From Cellulomonadaceae bacterium (GTDB taxonomy: Bacteria; Actinomycetota; Actinomycetes; Actinomycetales; Cellulomonadaceae): 51,371 bases of DNA. A program made the translations under genes and the position numbers. Below the pieces are notes generated by a model. That model saw nothing but the letters and a program-made list of their open reading frames with translations. It was not told the DNA's origin and ran no database searches. The first letter of the stretch is position 1, and each line of letters starts with the position of its first letter. Where the stretch lies: positions 1 through 51,371 of the forward strand of contig JAIRQO010000030.1 of the NCBI GenBank assembly GCA_031256435.1, read 5' to 3'. Shown piece after piece: positions 9,001-15,145 of this stretch.

Positions 9001-11337
9001 TGGTCCGGCACCCCCAACCCGGACGGCACCCCTGGGCCGTTCCCGGTTCCAGGCAGCCTGTGGCGTCAGTTCAAGCCGGGAAGCCCCGCCGTATTCAAGG
9101 GCCTTCCCATCGGTGCGGTGTGTACCATCTCGGAAGGCCAGTTCGGGCAAACGAGCACCACCATTACTCCGAACCCGGTCACTATCTCGTCGGATCCCAA
9201 ACGTAATGTGGTGATTGTCACGAACGATTACCAGCCGTCTACGCTGCAAATCGAGAAGATGGTGCCCACGGCTGACACCAACCCGGCCTACGGGAACCGG
9301 CCTTTGGACCAGGACGGGAATCCCATTCCTTACGGTCCGTTTGAACTCCGGCTCCAGTGTTGGAAAACGGAAGCCGATTACGAGAATTGGGTTGCCACGG
9401 GGAACGCCGATCTCTATCCGCCCATTAAGGACGAGTCGGTCTACGTCTTTGACAGGCCCACCACCAACTCGCACTGGAACGTGTGGGACGTTGCTGGCGT
9501 ACTGCCCAACTCCGCGTGCTTGCTCACCGAGTTCAACCGAGCTGGAGCCGATGACGTGCAGATGATGGTGCGCATTGATGGGGACAAGGGCGCCACCTGG
9601 AGTGACGGAGACTCCCTGCACTTCACCATGCCGGAGTCCGCGGTGCCGGTGAACGTCTATGTTCAAAATGATTACGATTCCGGCTCGCTGACCATCAACA
9701 AGGCGATTGATGGATACGGTGCGGACGCGTGGGGGAACGGTCCGTTTACCTTCCACGTGAAGTGCGTGGCGGACACGGGTCAAGGACTCACCACCGTGTG
9801 GGACGGCAATGTCACCCTCGGCGGTGATACCTCGCAAGCACCGTGGTCCACCACTATTGACCACATTGCGCTGAACGCCATCTGCACCGTCACAGAAACG
9901 GGTGATGGTGGTGCCAACTCCACTGCGGTCACCACGGGTGACGGCTCCGGCGTGAAGCCGGGGGCAACCAACGAGGCGCAGGTAGCTATTGTTGACGCTA
10001 CGGGTTCCGGTCCTGAAGTTTCCGTGAGTTTCACCAACACCTTTGAGGTGGCAGGCTTCTCCGTGACCAAGGAGGTCATGGGTCCGGCGGCCGAAGATCA
10101 CCTCACGGACGTGTTCACCGCGCACGTGACCTGCCGTTACGGACTGGGTTCCAAAGCTGGCCAGGTCATTGACACGGCGGACCTTCCTGATCCGTACTTG
10201 TTCCCGGACGGTTCACTCCAGGTTGCGCAGAACCCATCAGGTTCTGCGGACTACCCGCTGCAACCTGGCCAAACGCTGCAATTCCATGATCTGCCCAAGG
10301 GTGCCAGGTGTGTGCTCACGGAAGCGGATGATGGCGGTGCGTCCTCGCACTGGGTCAATGACATCACTGCGGGGAAGCCAGGTGTTCCGGCCAACACTTC
10401 CAAGCCGGATCAGGCCAACATCACCGTCGGAAAGGATCCCCTTGCGGCCTATCAGGTGGACAACTCGTTCGGTACCGGTGACCTTGAGGTGAAGAAGGTC
10501 ATTGCTGGACCGGGTGCCGGTCTCTACGGTGCGGGACCATTTGAGGTCACGTTGAGTTGTGTGAAGGACGGGCAGACAGTGGCTCCGGACTCCTACGGGG
10601 GAGCGGTACGCACCTTGTCTGCGCCGGACTATTCCACCAAGTACGGTCCGTTCCTCCCCGGAACCATCTGTACCCTGAAGGAAACAGAAACGGCCGGCGC
10701 CCACGTGGTGGAGTACGTGCCGTCACCGGCGTCCAATGCGGACCAGAGCGCGTCTGGTGAGGTCACCATCGAGCAGGATAAGACGGTAGGCATCCGAGCA
10801 ACCAACACCTACCAGGTGGGTAGTGTGGAAGTGACCAAGACGCTCTCCGGCACCGGTGCGGACAAGTACGCTCCGGATTCCTTCACCGTGAAGTTGGCCT
10901 GTACGTGGAACGGCAAATCGGTGAGTATTCCCGGTGGAGCCACGCGGAAGATTGTGGCGGGCAAGCCCGTGACGTATAAGAACCTTCCTACAGGAGCCGA
11001 GTGTGTGCTGACGGAAACGGGTTCCAGCGGGGCTGACGCCATCACCTATTCGCCTGCGGATGCTCAGAACGCCAAACGAGCCCGCGTGGTGGTGGGCGAT
11101 GGGAAAGCCGTGTCCATCACCGTGGACAACCGGTTCAACAACCCCACCCCGCCTGGAGGCAACCCGCCCGGAAGCGGGCCGTACCGCCCTGGCGGGTGGC
11201 AAACCATCACAGGTGTCAGTGCCACTATCCTGCTGACTGCGGCACTCACGGCATTGCTCGGCGTTGTCTTTGTCACCAGGCCGGGCCTGCAAACCGTTCC
11301 CCAACGCGCAGGAGGCCGAGGCCGCCACCGCGCCTAG
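1..11337 (+). CDS. Giant multi-domain surface protein with DUF5979 repeats (5' end missing)
   Basis: The reading frame is open from base 1, so the gene starts upstream; the TTG at 19 is probably not the real start. About 3,778 residues are visible. Numbering from the TTG, a module tail comes first, then a Pro/Ser/Thr/Asp-rich stalk at about 75-225. Many DUF11/isopeptide-type beta-sandwich modules follow to about 2215. Eleven DUF5979-like modules of 100-200 residues begin near nt 6672, 7135, 7738, 8113, 8602, 8901, 9238, 9681, 10051, 10479 and 10820. Each opens with a strand such as GSLTINK, has two Cys, a TET/TEx motif after the second Cys, and closes with a strand like VTNTF. This suits Cna-B-like folds with Lys-Asn isopeptide bonds. 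The C terminus has a Gly/Pro spacer, one hydrophobic segment and an Arg-rich tail, but no LPxTG. Likely role: adhesion or a surface stalk (inferred). Confidence 0.85.
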   Translation: MAFTTPLSDTPDDPDAPVGLVHEQPVQIAITTMLDPDLDPDLNGFTLTNEAFLTTDPETGGNFEEVSFINGATISIPSDDGGDAEGDEQQDKPTASPKPSEPGDTPSPSEAPSSSTPDDDEPTSSPDPSDPAANPDATDGTDNTGSPDPAPSPAPADPTTSPSPSATPAPSSNPEPSQTPAQSPTPAASATPAPSDTPAPTQTSNPGSNANAGANDSASNGLSESSNANAATPILAASPWLAFAAAAPAPFDAAPVFPAISIFGTGVLAADATITAADASITATGGFLPDPSTTNGAVGTVTKQAPPSAGNLKPGDCFDYTLAITCSALDADGCAGAQLNDAVPPPLVVSNVTVSPAGSSSPPYFTGNDVNVTFTDSFSGGPGLDAGSTVEVKITVCLPADAPVDFNGKTITNEGWFEGDNFADSSDTADAKPSIPSQAGTEAIKDFNPGTAVTAKPGQDVGMNIGGTNTSNGSGTLVIQDPAGPGNPTNDSKNPFYYLDMGTVGALTCDDGVTRTPKIEYFGGTAPGAWSGTQPSPVWGIRVTIPGVPAGVTCTLPVDTTTNNNVTKLDPSKGIDNQASSDVTMDTCVPGTCTAHATDNANQPLLSNDISVGITKGFKPNVITAGTSSTVGLAVTNNGTQSLDGLTVYEPSSYFPPVGTGLDDRLTFDGFGAINYPPSSCNGTNITSASVTFYYADGSSETVSFANGGTPAPTAPHTNADVVAFEVHFDGTIGQGCGTNVPFDVVANEDIKDMEVVPNEACVTGTLSGSSDADACDDDNLFIYDDVVNTYVGKEVNPGQIFDNPGEGVLVGLTGGTQPYPSGPGAEDGSFSTGDAPQVILQDPNDPGNSEWWDYFDLTGIVGTPVPACATLTVQRYDTTTGTWVDWSGGNIPLTGPGTANATFPDSLKDTTGGIRFIYTYNTGAPGCDAEGFPPGTNFAPNYTAELRPDHRGDGTPIVIGDDGQTIENIATSGTGECTPAEIADPNNTDCDNPGDLNGPDGPGEIPVLPLPDGPGNMIDKNFGASNSFPSLTDPTTVYERSGDTFPLTIGWSTGGLSGYDTVAITDMTPVPTSSTDLANSFFDAFNLTGIRAITPAQDPYMKYDAVAAVEYWDGSVWQPLGPCNASPANYTTAGVAPGGQCDGKMPAVSLTAAQQAAAQAIRIVFVESPTRQATLNANNQFLPTVGSGVARSDSNSRPITMDWVVRDTKRSDGSPVLAKDVYNTSSNGLVNNVAGLEACPDNLPLGNGGCDTDQDSDTVLIKDIPLTTTTTKTITPDTVAIPNWGGGGVVPPTIRTDITTTNTTPGYVDTLQITDPVNYATDGVGDYTDAFDTFDISNIVAISPPAGADNSKTEVFLKCGAGNEVGPFTTAQVMGTGGSQLLGEQCLLSSPAGVAGIRVVFHGGRIAPGAKAKLTFDMRLRQNHRGDGSAVTVADAPIWNRAEGQVADVDPPGTCPNPLKPTDPGYKRYACGDGTDNVGLDEGSFGLSNRKTLTPASQKEGDYSPVKVLIGATPTGTTAPVSVTVEDDDPTFWNEFNFAGAVIPGTNAPVRYIQACFLSGGTFSNATVVASDPGTSNLTTLVADPQQPGLLPSTGGGTPDDGTNNSGTASGVGGKWTCQSISDLTASTNAGDSANRAAAFLQNAMGVLDITGVRFTSYTTSFGAWANPIHAEAYAYFNVVRRHCLRSSGTDDPNDAACVPVPTTEYGQTMAPGEDNKTTVSPGNGIYGSNAVGVTRNTMSSHGESVTIGQGDRLTADNTASANYTYDHLRTSVNVGKTPNGQKFTPGSLITYTLTYTNNGERPITDPVFTDNITPVDGVCPLMWDPDQDPTVPPWSFGLSGTATTNGGPDLPTAAGSWTADDPLSVGDCRVSFTPPSGTVLEVGQTLTITLTMMVRPGVEAHSEISNDAEIDIAGPRDPNTGKPLNPPPPLDTCNGATVPWTTPANDSMYQCDYDVTNTLEPGTAIAAYKAVKADVPPSTLTGVTPTKVPGDVMVRPDYLVSGGGTIPDAQKWTYCLDKADDAGYYRNPCVPVTIPGDTETWKFDIENVGTMPVTQLVSVDVLPYVGDKGVIVQGDRLTEWHPIFTGTPVLVVKDANGNTVSTGTLTVDYSSGVAVCAAGKQTPGSPNTSACGLNDWAPLTSTGDNPDVLSLRFTMNFDAALAPGQTAEIQFQTRTLPEDLAPDGWPIAWNTVATSGTATDPETGQDTALGATEVRKVGVTYPAGELDLSKMISGAGWNDENRVRPNYEAWVTCWIENGLNGSGYNAGVDELLNVPGNPYLLKPPNPLAPNTPGPIQSIKYLPFGAHCVVAEENTNREGTIYAPPSTLTPDQCPPVGDSWNGTEGLGVAGCSGEVIVGSPTYRPDVTLSVNNVYGESNATLTKSVDSDAVDQNGQPIKYGPFDFEIMCWQRDLDTQVLKNTLSDFHAPSCNPATTDCPPLWLPGQVKDGQTIATLEVIPPESYCEIREVNWATGLQTDWGATYDESPVGKGLTGDPWQQDGNTYSFPAWDVDPSQIDNTATPVPWPPGTITPGSDSRRIGFWTPLAQCGSDTQASDASQPNFCQEPPLAFTADNIMGDGMLTVTKDREGDGVSPYGNGPFDFHVVCTLDTDGVSTTPPVTVWQGDFTLPSGDPSLDTSWTWSQDHIATGASCTITETNTAGATTVAFDQNPVIIGDHGNPDAIPPIPANNPEVTVTVTNTFDAGALRINKKFTGDGGTLWGQGPWPDGTTPTYTVTSVCWTGGGNAPKPDLSNVIPPYLYGGPKFVLSAANNWDVVLSPLPDGAKCLFTETDQGGAQSVAISPNPVTVDGSHNCPTTITAAAETQEATNPSSPFADAGLTLVNTITVNDPSTCNPVDLNVTNEFTLGEIDVTKTVSGSASGLMNSNTEFEITLFCSYGGKTVNVPNSPATIKAGQTVKFTDLPTGTTCLIVETDSQGAQTTSVNPQFVTVGKSNTVKVAIDNTFDVGSLTINKLITGDDQAISDADADSTTFWVKLDCVWSGTPNPDGTPGPFPVPGSLWRQFKPGSPAVFKGLPIGAVCTISEGQFGQTSTTITPNPVTISSDPKRNVVIVTNDYQPSTLQIEKMVPTADTNPAYGNRPLDQDGNPIPYGPFELRLQCWKTEADYENWVATGNADLYPPIKDESVYVFDRPTTNSHWNVWDVAGVLPNSACLLTEFNRAGADDVQMMVRIDGDKGATWSDGDSLHFTMPESAVPVNVYVQNDYDSGSLTINKAIDGYGADAWGNGPFTFHVKCVADTGQGLTTVWDGNVTLGGDTSQAPWSTTIDHIALNAICTVTETGDGGANSTAVTTGDGSGVKPGATNEAQVAIVDATGSGPEVSVSFTNTFEVAGFSVTKEVMGPAAEDHLTDVFTAHVTCRYGLGSKAGQVIDTADLPDPYLFPDGSLQVAQNPSGSADYPLQPGQTLQFHDLPKGARCVLTEADDGGASSHWVNDITAGKPGVPANTSKPDQANITVGKDPLAAYQVDNSFGTGDLEVKKVIAGPGAGLYGAGPFEVTLSCVKDGQTVAPDSYGGAVRTLSAPDYSTKYGPFLPGTICTLKETETAGAHVVEYVPSPASNADQSASGEVTIEQDKTVGIRATNTYQVGSVEVTKTLSGTGADKYAPDSFTVKLACTWNGKSVSIPGGATRKIVAGKPVTYKNLPTGAECVLTETGSSGADAITYSPADAQNAKRARVVVGDGKAVSITVDNRFNNPTPPGGNPPGSGPYRPGGWQTITGVSATILLTAALTALLGVVFVTRPGLQTVPQRAGGRGRHRA

Positions 11338-11513
11338 GGCTGCTGTCAGTAACGCTGCGCCCTCATAACGAGGTCCGGCTGCGCCGCTGTCACCAGAGTC
11401 GCGACGCACTAACACTGTCCTGCGGGCTGTGCCATGACCACCGCGCATTTCACTGGAACGCGCGCCTACCCCATTGGTGCTTCAGCGCCTCGGAGGAAGT
11501 GCCCACAAACAGA

Positions 11514-11667
11514 GTTCTGGGCCCGGATGAGTGTGCGTCAAAACGTTCTGGGCCCGGATCGCTGTCGTTTCAACTGTTCTGGGCCCGGATCACTCACCTA
11601 AAGAGCGCCATTGGGTGAGTAATCCGGGCCCACGACGAAATCCGGGTGAGTAATCCGGGCCCAGAAC
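11514..11667. repeat. 31-bp-phased cluster of GTTCTGGGCCCGGAT repeats, three direct and two inverted
   Basis: The 15-mer GTTCTGGGCCCGGAT occurs at 11514, 11545 and 11576, exactly 31 bp apart. Its reverse complement occurs at 11653-11667, and a variant ending CACGAC at 11622-11636, again 31 bp apart. The third direct copy and the last inverted copy extend into a roughly 23-bp inverted repeat with one mismatch (11576-11598 with 11645-11667). The cluster lies between the convergent ends of the giant gene and the GH9 gene, so it can fold as a bidirectional terminator. The regular phasing suggests a dedicated element or stacked transposon ends. Nothing else is seen in the 383-bp gap. Confidence 0.8.
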
Positions 11668-11720
11668 AAGGGGGTAGGTGCTCGGTCTCAAGCGCCGATC
11701 CGTACCACCAACCCGGAACC

Positions 11721-13457
11721 TTAGGCGAACACGCGGGATTCTATGGGCCCGCAGGAGGCGGCGTAGGCGGCGATGGTGGCCAGGGCGGCATTCCAGTTGA
11801 TGGTCATTTCATTGGTGGTGTAGGAGCCGATGTCATCAATGAAGCACAACTGCGCTGGCCCTCCGGCCAGGTGTTCCGCCACCTCGCCGCAGCCGGAGTT
11901 AGGTCCGCCGCTGAGTGTTCCGGCGGGAGGTTCCGGTAGCGAGGCGTCGAGCGAATGCGCGAACCATCGCGAATGTTGGTTGCGCACGTAGCGCGTCCCG
12001 TATCCCGTCACGTAACTCAGGGATAGGGCGTTGCGCCCAAAGAGGTAATCCAGTCCGGCCAGCGCCGCATCCCGGTGACGTTGCTCGCCGGAAATCTCCG
12101 CCGCCGCAGCCACAATGACGGCGTTGTTGGCAATCATGCCGTTAGAACCCCAGGCGTAGGCGTTGTCCGTGGCGGTGTACAACTGACCAAAGGGTTCATC
12201 CTGAGCAATCAACGCGTCCGCCTGGGCGCACACGTCCGCGCGGATATCCTCACGCTCGGGTAAGGCCGAGTCCACCAAGGCCAGTTGCAGGCGCACCCAG
12301 GCGGCGGTGTCCCGCCAGTCGAATCCCACCTCGGACCACGCGGACTTGTCCCCGCCCAGGTGATACGGGTTAGCACGAAGATCTGACAGGAACTCGTCCT
12401 CGCCGAAGGTCAGATACATCTCGGCGGCGGCCCAATAGAATTCGTCGTCAATGTCTGTGTCGTTGTAGGGCCCTGATCCGTGGTTGTTGAGCACATTGGT
12501 GTCCGGCGCCAGGATCACCTCGTTGGCACGCGCCGCCGCATACGTTTCCCGCGCCAGCACCTCCATGGCCTGGCCAAACTCGGGGCAGGCGACTCTGAAT
12601 ACCCTGCCCGCCTGGGCCGCAACGGCGGCAACGTTGAGCGTGGCTGCGGTGGACGGCCGGTGCAGATCCCGCACTTCGGCGTCATCCGCAGGCAACGTGG
12701 GCAATCCCGTCCATTGACGGTCAGCCACTTTGTGGAGGACCATGCCGGCGTACTGCTCACCAGCGGGAACGCGCATCCTGGACATGAAGTCCAACTCCCA
12801 CGTGGCCTCCTGCAATGCCAACTCCACGGAAGCGGAAGGAACCGCTGCGCCGCGCAGCGCCCGCTCCGCGATGGACAACAACCCGGCCACGGAGATCCCG
12901 CCGTTGACCGCGTATTTCCCCATGTCACCAGCGTCATACCATCCACCGCGCGCATCCACGGTGTAGTCACCGGTCCAGCCCTCGTACAGGTCAACGCCAT
13001 CATCCGTCACGGCCAATCCCGCTGGTAGGGGCTTGACGGCGCCATCGCCCAGGTTGGGCGCCACGTCTAGGTGCCCCGCCGCCCTGGCGTACTCGGGCCC
13101 GGCAATGTCCTCAGTGATCTCAAACCCGGATCGTTGCAGCGTGAACAGTGTCAGGGCATCGTGCAGAACGCCGGCGTAGAGGTCATCGCCCACAGAAAAC
13201 CAGTCACTCAGGTCACTACAGGCAGCCTTCAGGCGGAATCTCCCCGGGCGTCCCCAGGTGGTGAAGTCAATGACATGGACGCCGGAACCCGCAGTAGGGT
13301 CCTCGCCACGCGGCTGCGTCATCCCCTCGGTGACCACGGCATCGGATTCGTCGAGCAACTGCCACGCGCACGGCTGCTCGCTGTCACACAGGATGGTGGC
13401 GCCCTTGGGACCGGTGGTCAGGTAGCCCAGTTGGTTGACGGTGATGGTGGCGGTCAT
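11721..13457 (-). CDS. Glycoside hydrolase family 9 glucanase/cellodextrinase without signal peptide
   Basis: The product has 578 residues. Residues 1-90 match the Ig-like CelD_N domain that precedes many GH9 catalytic domains (VNQLGY near the start). The GH9 domain follows: GGWYDAGD at 171-178 supplies the conserved Asp pair (catalytic base), the RNQHSRWF region is the GH9 His/Arg signature, and NEMTINWNA holds the predicted proton donor Glu550. GH9 enzymes hydrolyse beta-1,4-glucan links by inversion. The N terminus starts directly with the Ig-like domain and has no signal peptide or membrane segment, so action on imported cellodextrins in the cytoplasm is inferred. The ATG is preceded by AAAAAGGA at suitable spacing. 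Related genes nearby encode GH94, GH1 and a sugar importer. Confidence 0.9.
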   Translation of the reverse strand: MTATITVNQLGYLTTGPKGATILCDSEQPCAWQLLDESDAVVTEGMTQPRGEDPTAGSGVHVIDFTTWGRPGRFRLKAACSDLSDWFSVGDDLYAGVLHDALTLFTLQRSGFEITEDIAGPEYARAAGHLDVAPNLGDGAVKPLPAGLAVTDDGVDLYEGWTGDYTVDARGGWYDAGDMGKYAVNGGISVAGLLSIAERALRGAAVPSASVELALQEATWELDFMSRMRVPAGEQYAGMVLHKVADRQWTGLPTLPADDAEVRDLHRPSTAATLNVAAVAAQAGRVFRVACPEFGQAMEVLARETYAAARANEVILAPDTNVLNNHGSGPYNDTDIDDEFYWAAAEMYLTFGEDEFLSDLRANPYHLGGDKSAWSEVGFDWRDTAAWVRLQLALVDSALPEREDIRADVCAQADALIAQDEPFGQLYTATDNAYAWGSNGMIANNAVIVAAAAEISGEQRHRDAALAGLDYLFGRNALSLSYVTGYGTRYVRNQHSRWFAHSLDASLPEPPAGTLSGGPNSGCGEVAEHLAGGPAQLCFIDDIGSYTTNEMTINWNAALATIAAYAASCGPIESRVFA

Positions 13458-13633
13458 GGTGATTCCTTTTTCGGTGTGCTATTCACGGGGTTATGCGGTG
13501 TGATGCCGTGCTGCGGTGTGAGACTGCGCGACGAATGAGGTGTTCGACGAATGCGCTGAGCGCCGGAACCCAGGGACAAACAACGGACCAGCGGGCCAGG
13601 CGCAGGAAAAAGAGGGATGGGCAAGAAACACCA

Positions 13634-13661
13634 AGAGCGCGCTCCCTGCGGAACGCGCTCT
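13634..13661 (-). terminator. Hairpin downstream of glutamate dehydrogenase
   Basis: AGAGCGCG (13634-13641) pairs perfectly with CGCGCTCT (13654-13661) around a 12-nt loop. It lies 46 nt past the dehydrogenase stop and before the GH9 start. On the minus strand a moderately T-rich stretch follows, so it probably separates the two transcription units. Confidence 0.55.
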
Positions 13662-13706
13662 CAGTGTCATAACCACTAGTCTACGTGGAAGCCATCCGGC
13701 AGTGCC

Positions 13707-14981
13707 TTACGGGAAGATTCCCCGGATGCGCTGCGCCTCGGATACGCGCTTGACGGCCACCAACGTGGCGGCGTCACGCAGAGACACCTGGGATTCAGCG
13801 GCTTCCTTGGCTACGGCGGCGTAGGCGGAGATCATCTTGTCCTTCAAGCGGTCACCCACCTCCTTCTCGGACCACCAGTACATTTGACGGGCCTGGACCC
13901 ACTCAAAGTAACTGACAATGACGCCACCGGCGTTGGCCAGAATGTCCGGAACCACGGTGATGCCGTTGGCTTCCATGACTGCGTCACCCTCGGGAGTGGT
14001 GGGGCCGTTGGCACCTTCCACCACGTACTTGGCCTTCACGCCCTTGGCGGTTTCGCCATCCAGCACGTTTTCCGTGGCGGAGGGGGACAGGATGTCCACG
14101 TCCAGGTGGAGGAGTTCCTCGTTGGTGATCTTGTCTCCACCATCAAAGTCTGCAACCGAGTTGCCGGCGTCCGCCCAGGCCATGAGCTTGGGAACATCCA
14201 AGCCACCAGCGTTGTACACGCCGCCAAACTTGTCCGAAACGGCCAGCACCTTGGCACCCAGTTCCTCGTACAGTTCGGAAGCAAAGGAGCCCACCTTGCC
14301 GAAGCCCTGAATGGCCACGGTCTTGCCGGCACAGGTGTCATTGTCTGTTTCCAGAGCGGACACGGTGGCGTGGACAACGCCCGCAGACGTGGCAGAGGCG
14401 CGGCCCAAAGATCCGCCGATTTCCAGCGGCTTGCCCGTGATGGTGGCGGGCTGCGTATAGCCGTAATGCGTGGAGAAGGTGTCCATGATCCAGGCCATCT
14501 CGCGCTCGCCGGTGTTGATATCCGAGGCGGGGATGTCAATGTTGGGGCCAATGATGTTGTAGAGCTCCATGGCAAAGCGCCGCGTCACGCGCTCCACTTC
14601 ACCGTCCGAGTGCGTGGTGGGGTCAAAGCTGACGCCGCCCTTACCGCCACCGTAGGGAATGTCCGCCACGGCGCACTTCCACGTCATCCACATGGCCAGG
14701 GCGCGGACCTCGTCAATGTCCACCTCAGGAGCAAAGCGCAGGCCGCCCTTGAACGGGCCGCGAGCCATATTGTGCTGAACGCGGTAGCCGCGGTACACGG
14801 TGAGTTCACCGTTGTCACGCCGGAGCGGAACCGCCACGGCAACCTCGCGGTGAGGAATCGCCAGGCGCGCGTGCGCGCCTTCGTCGAGCCCTAAATGGTC
14901 CACCGCAGCTTGCAACTGCGTGTACGCGGTGACGAGGGGGGAGTTGGGATCTTGGGGCTGGGGTATCGATGAAAGTGACAC
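13707..14981 (-). CDS. gdhA: Glutamate dehydrogenase (Glu/Leu/Phe/Val family)
   Basis: The enzyme interconverts glutamate and 2-oxoglutarate plus ammonia with NAD(P)H. The N-terminal ELFV domain shows ARGPFKGGLRF and PYGGGKGG, which carry the substrate-binding and catalytic lysines. The Rossmann domain has GFGKVG. The C terminus has NAGGVIVSYFEW, typical of the family. The open frame extends to a GTG at 15140, only 5 bp from the divergent GH94 start, which is implausible. Homologues have about 20-30 residues before the AYTQLQ helix, so the GTG at 14981 or TTG at 14990 is preferred; neither has a clear ribosome binding site. About 424 residues result. It has no obvious functional tie to the cellobiose genes. 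Confidence 0.88.
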   Translation of the reverse strand: MSLSSIPQPQDPNSPLVTAYTQLQAAVDHLGLDEGAHARLAIPHREVAVAVPLRRDNGELTVYRGYRVQHNMARGPFKGGLRFAPEVDIDEVRALAMWMTWKCAVADIPYGGGKGGVSFDPTTHSDGEVERVTRRFAMELYNIIGPNIDIPASDINTGEREMAWIMDTFSTHYGYTQPATITGKPLEIGGSLGRASATSAGVVHATVSALETDNDTCAGKTVAIQGFGKVGSFASELYEELGAKVLAVSDKFGGVYNAGGLDVPKLMAWADAGNSVADFDGGDKITNEELLHLDVDILSPSATENVLDGETAKGVKAKYVVEGANGPTTPEGDAVMEANGITVVPDILANAGGVIVSYFEWVQARQMYWWSEKEVGDRLKDKMISAYAAVAKEAAESQVSLRDAATLVAVKRVSEAQRIRGIFP

Positions 14982-15145
14982 GCTCGGCAAGGTAGCAACC
15001 GGGATGCCCGCGCTGGAGAAAATGCGGCGCGTCGGCGTGAGGCGTTCTGGCCAGCGGCGCCGCAGCGTTGGAACGAGCGGAATTCCACGGCACTGCGTAG
15101 GCTGGAACTGTTGCCTATCCACTGACTCAGACCGGAGCACACCCC

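Noticed and set aside
8767-10125. 452-codon minus-strand frame inside the giant surface gene
   Set aside because: Shadow of the repeat-coding strand. Its residues are compositionally biased (Arg/His/Gly) and match no family.
11514-11667. CRISPR array interpretation of the 31-bp-phased repeats
   Set aside because: Repeats are only 15 bp, occur in both orientations, spacers are about 16 bp and no cas gene is near.
14982-15140. N-terminal extension of glutamate dehydrogenase to the GTG at 15140
   Set aside because: It would leave 5 bp between divergent starts, and the extension is Arg/Pro-rich and unlike family N termini.
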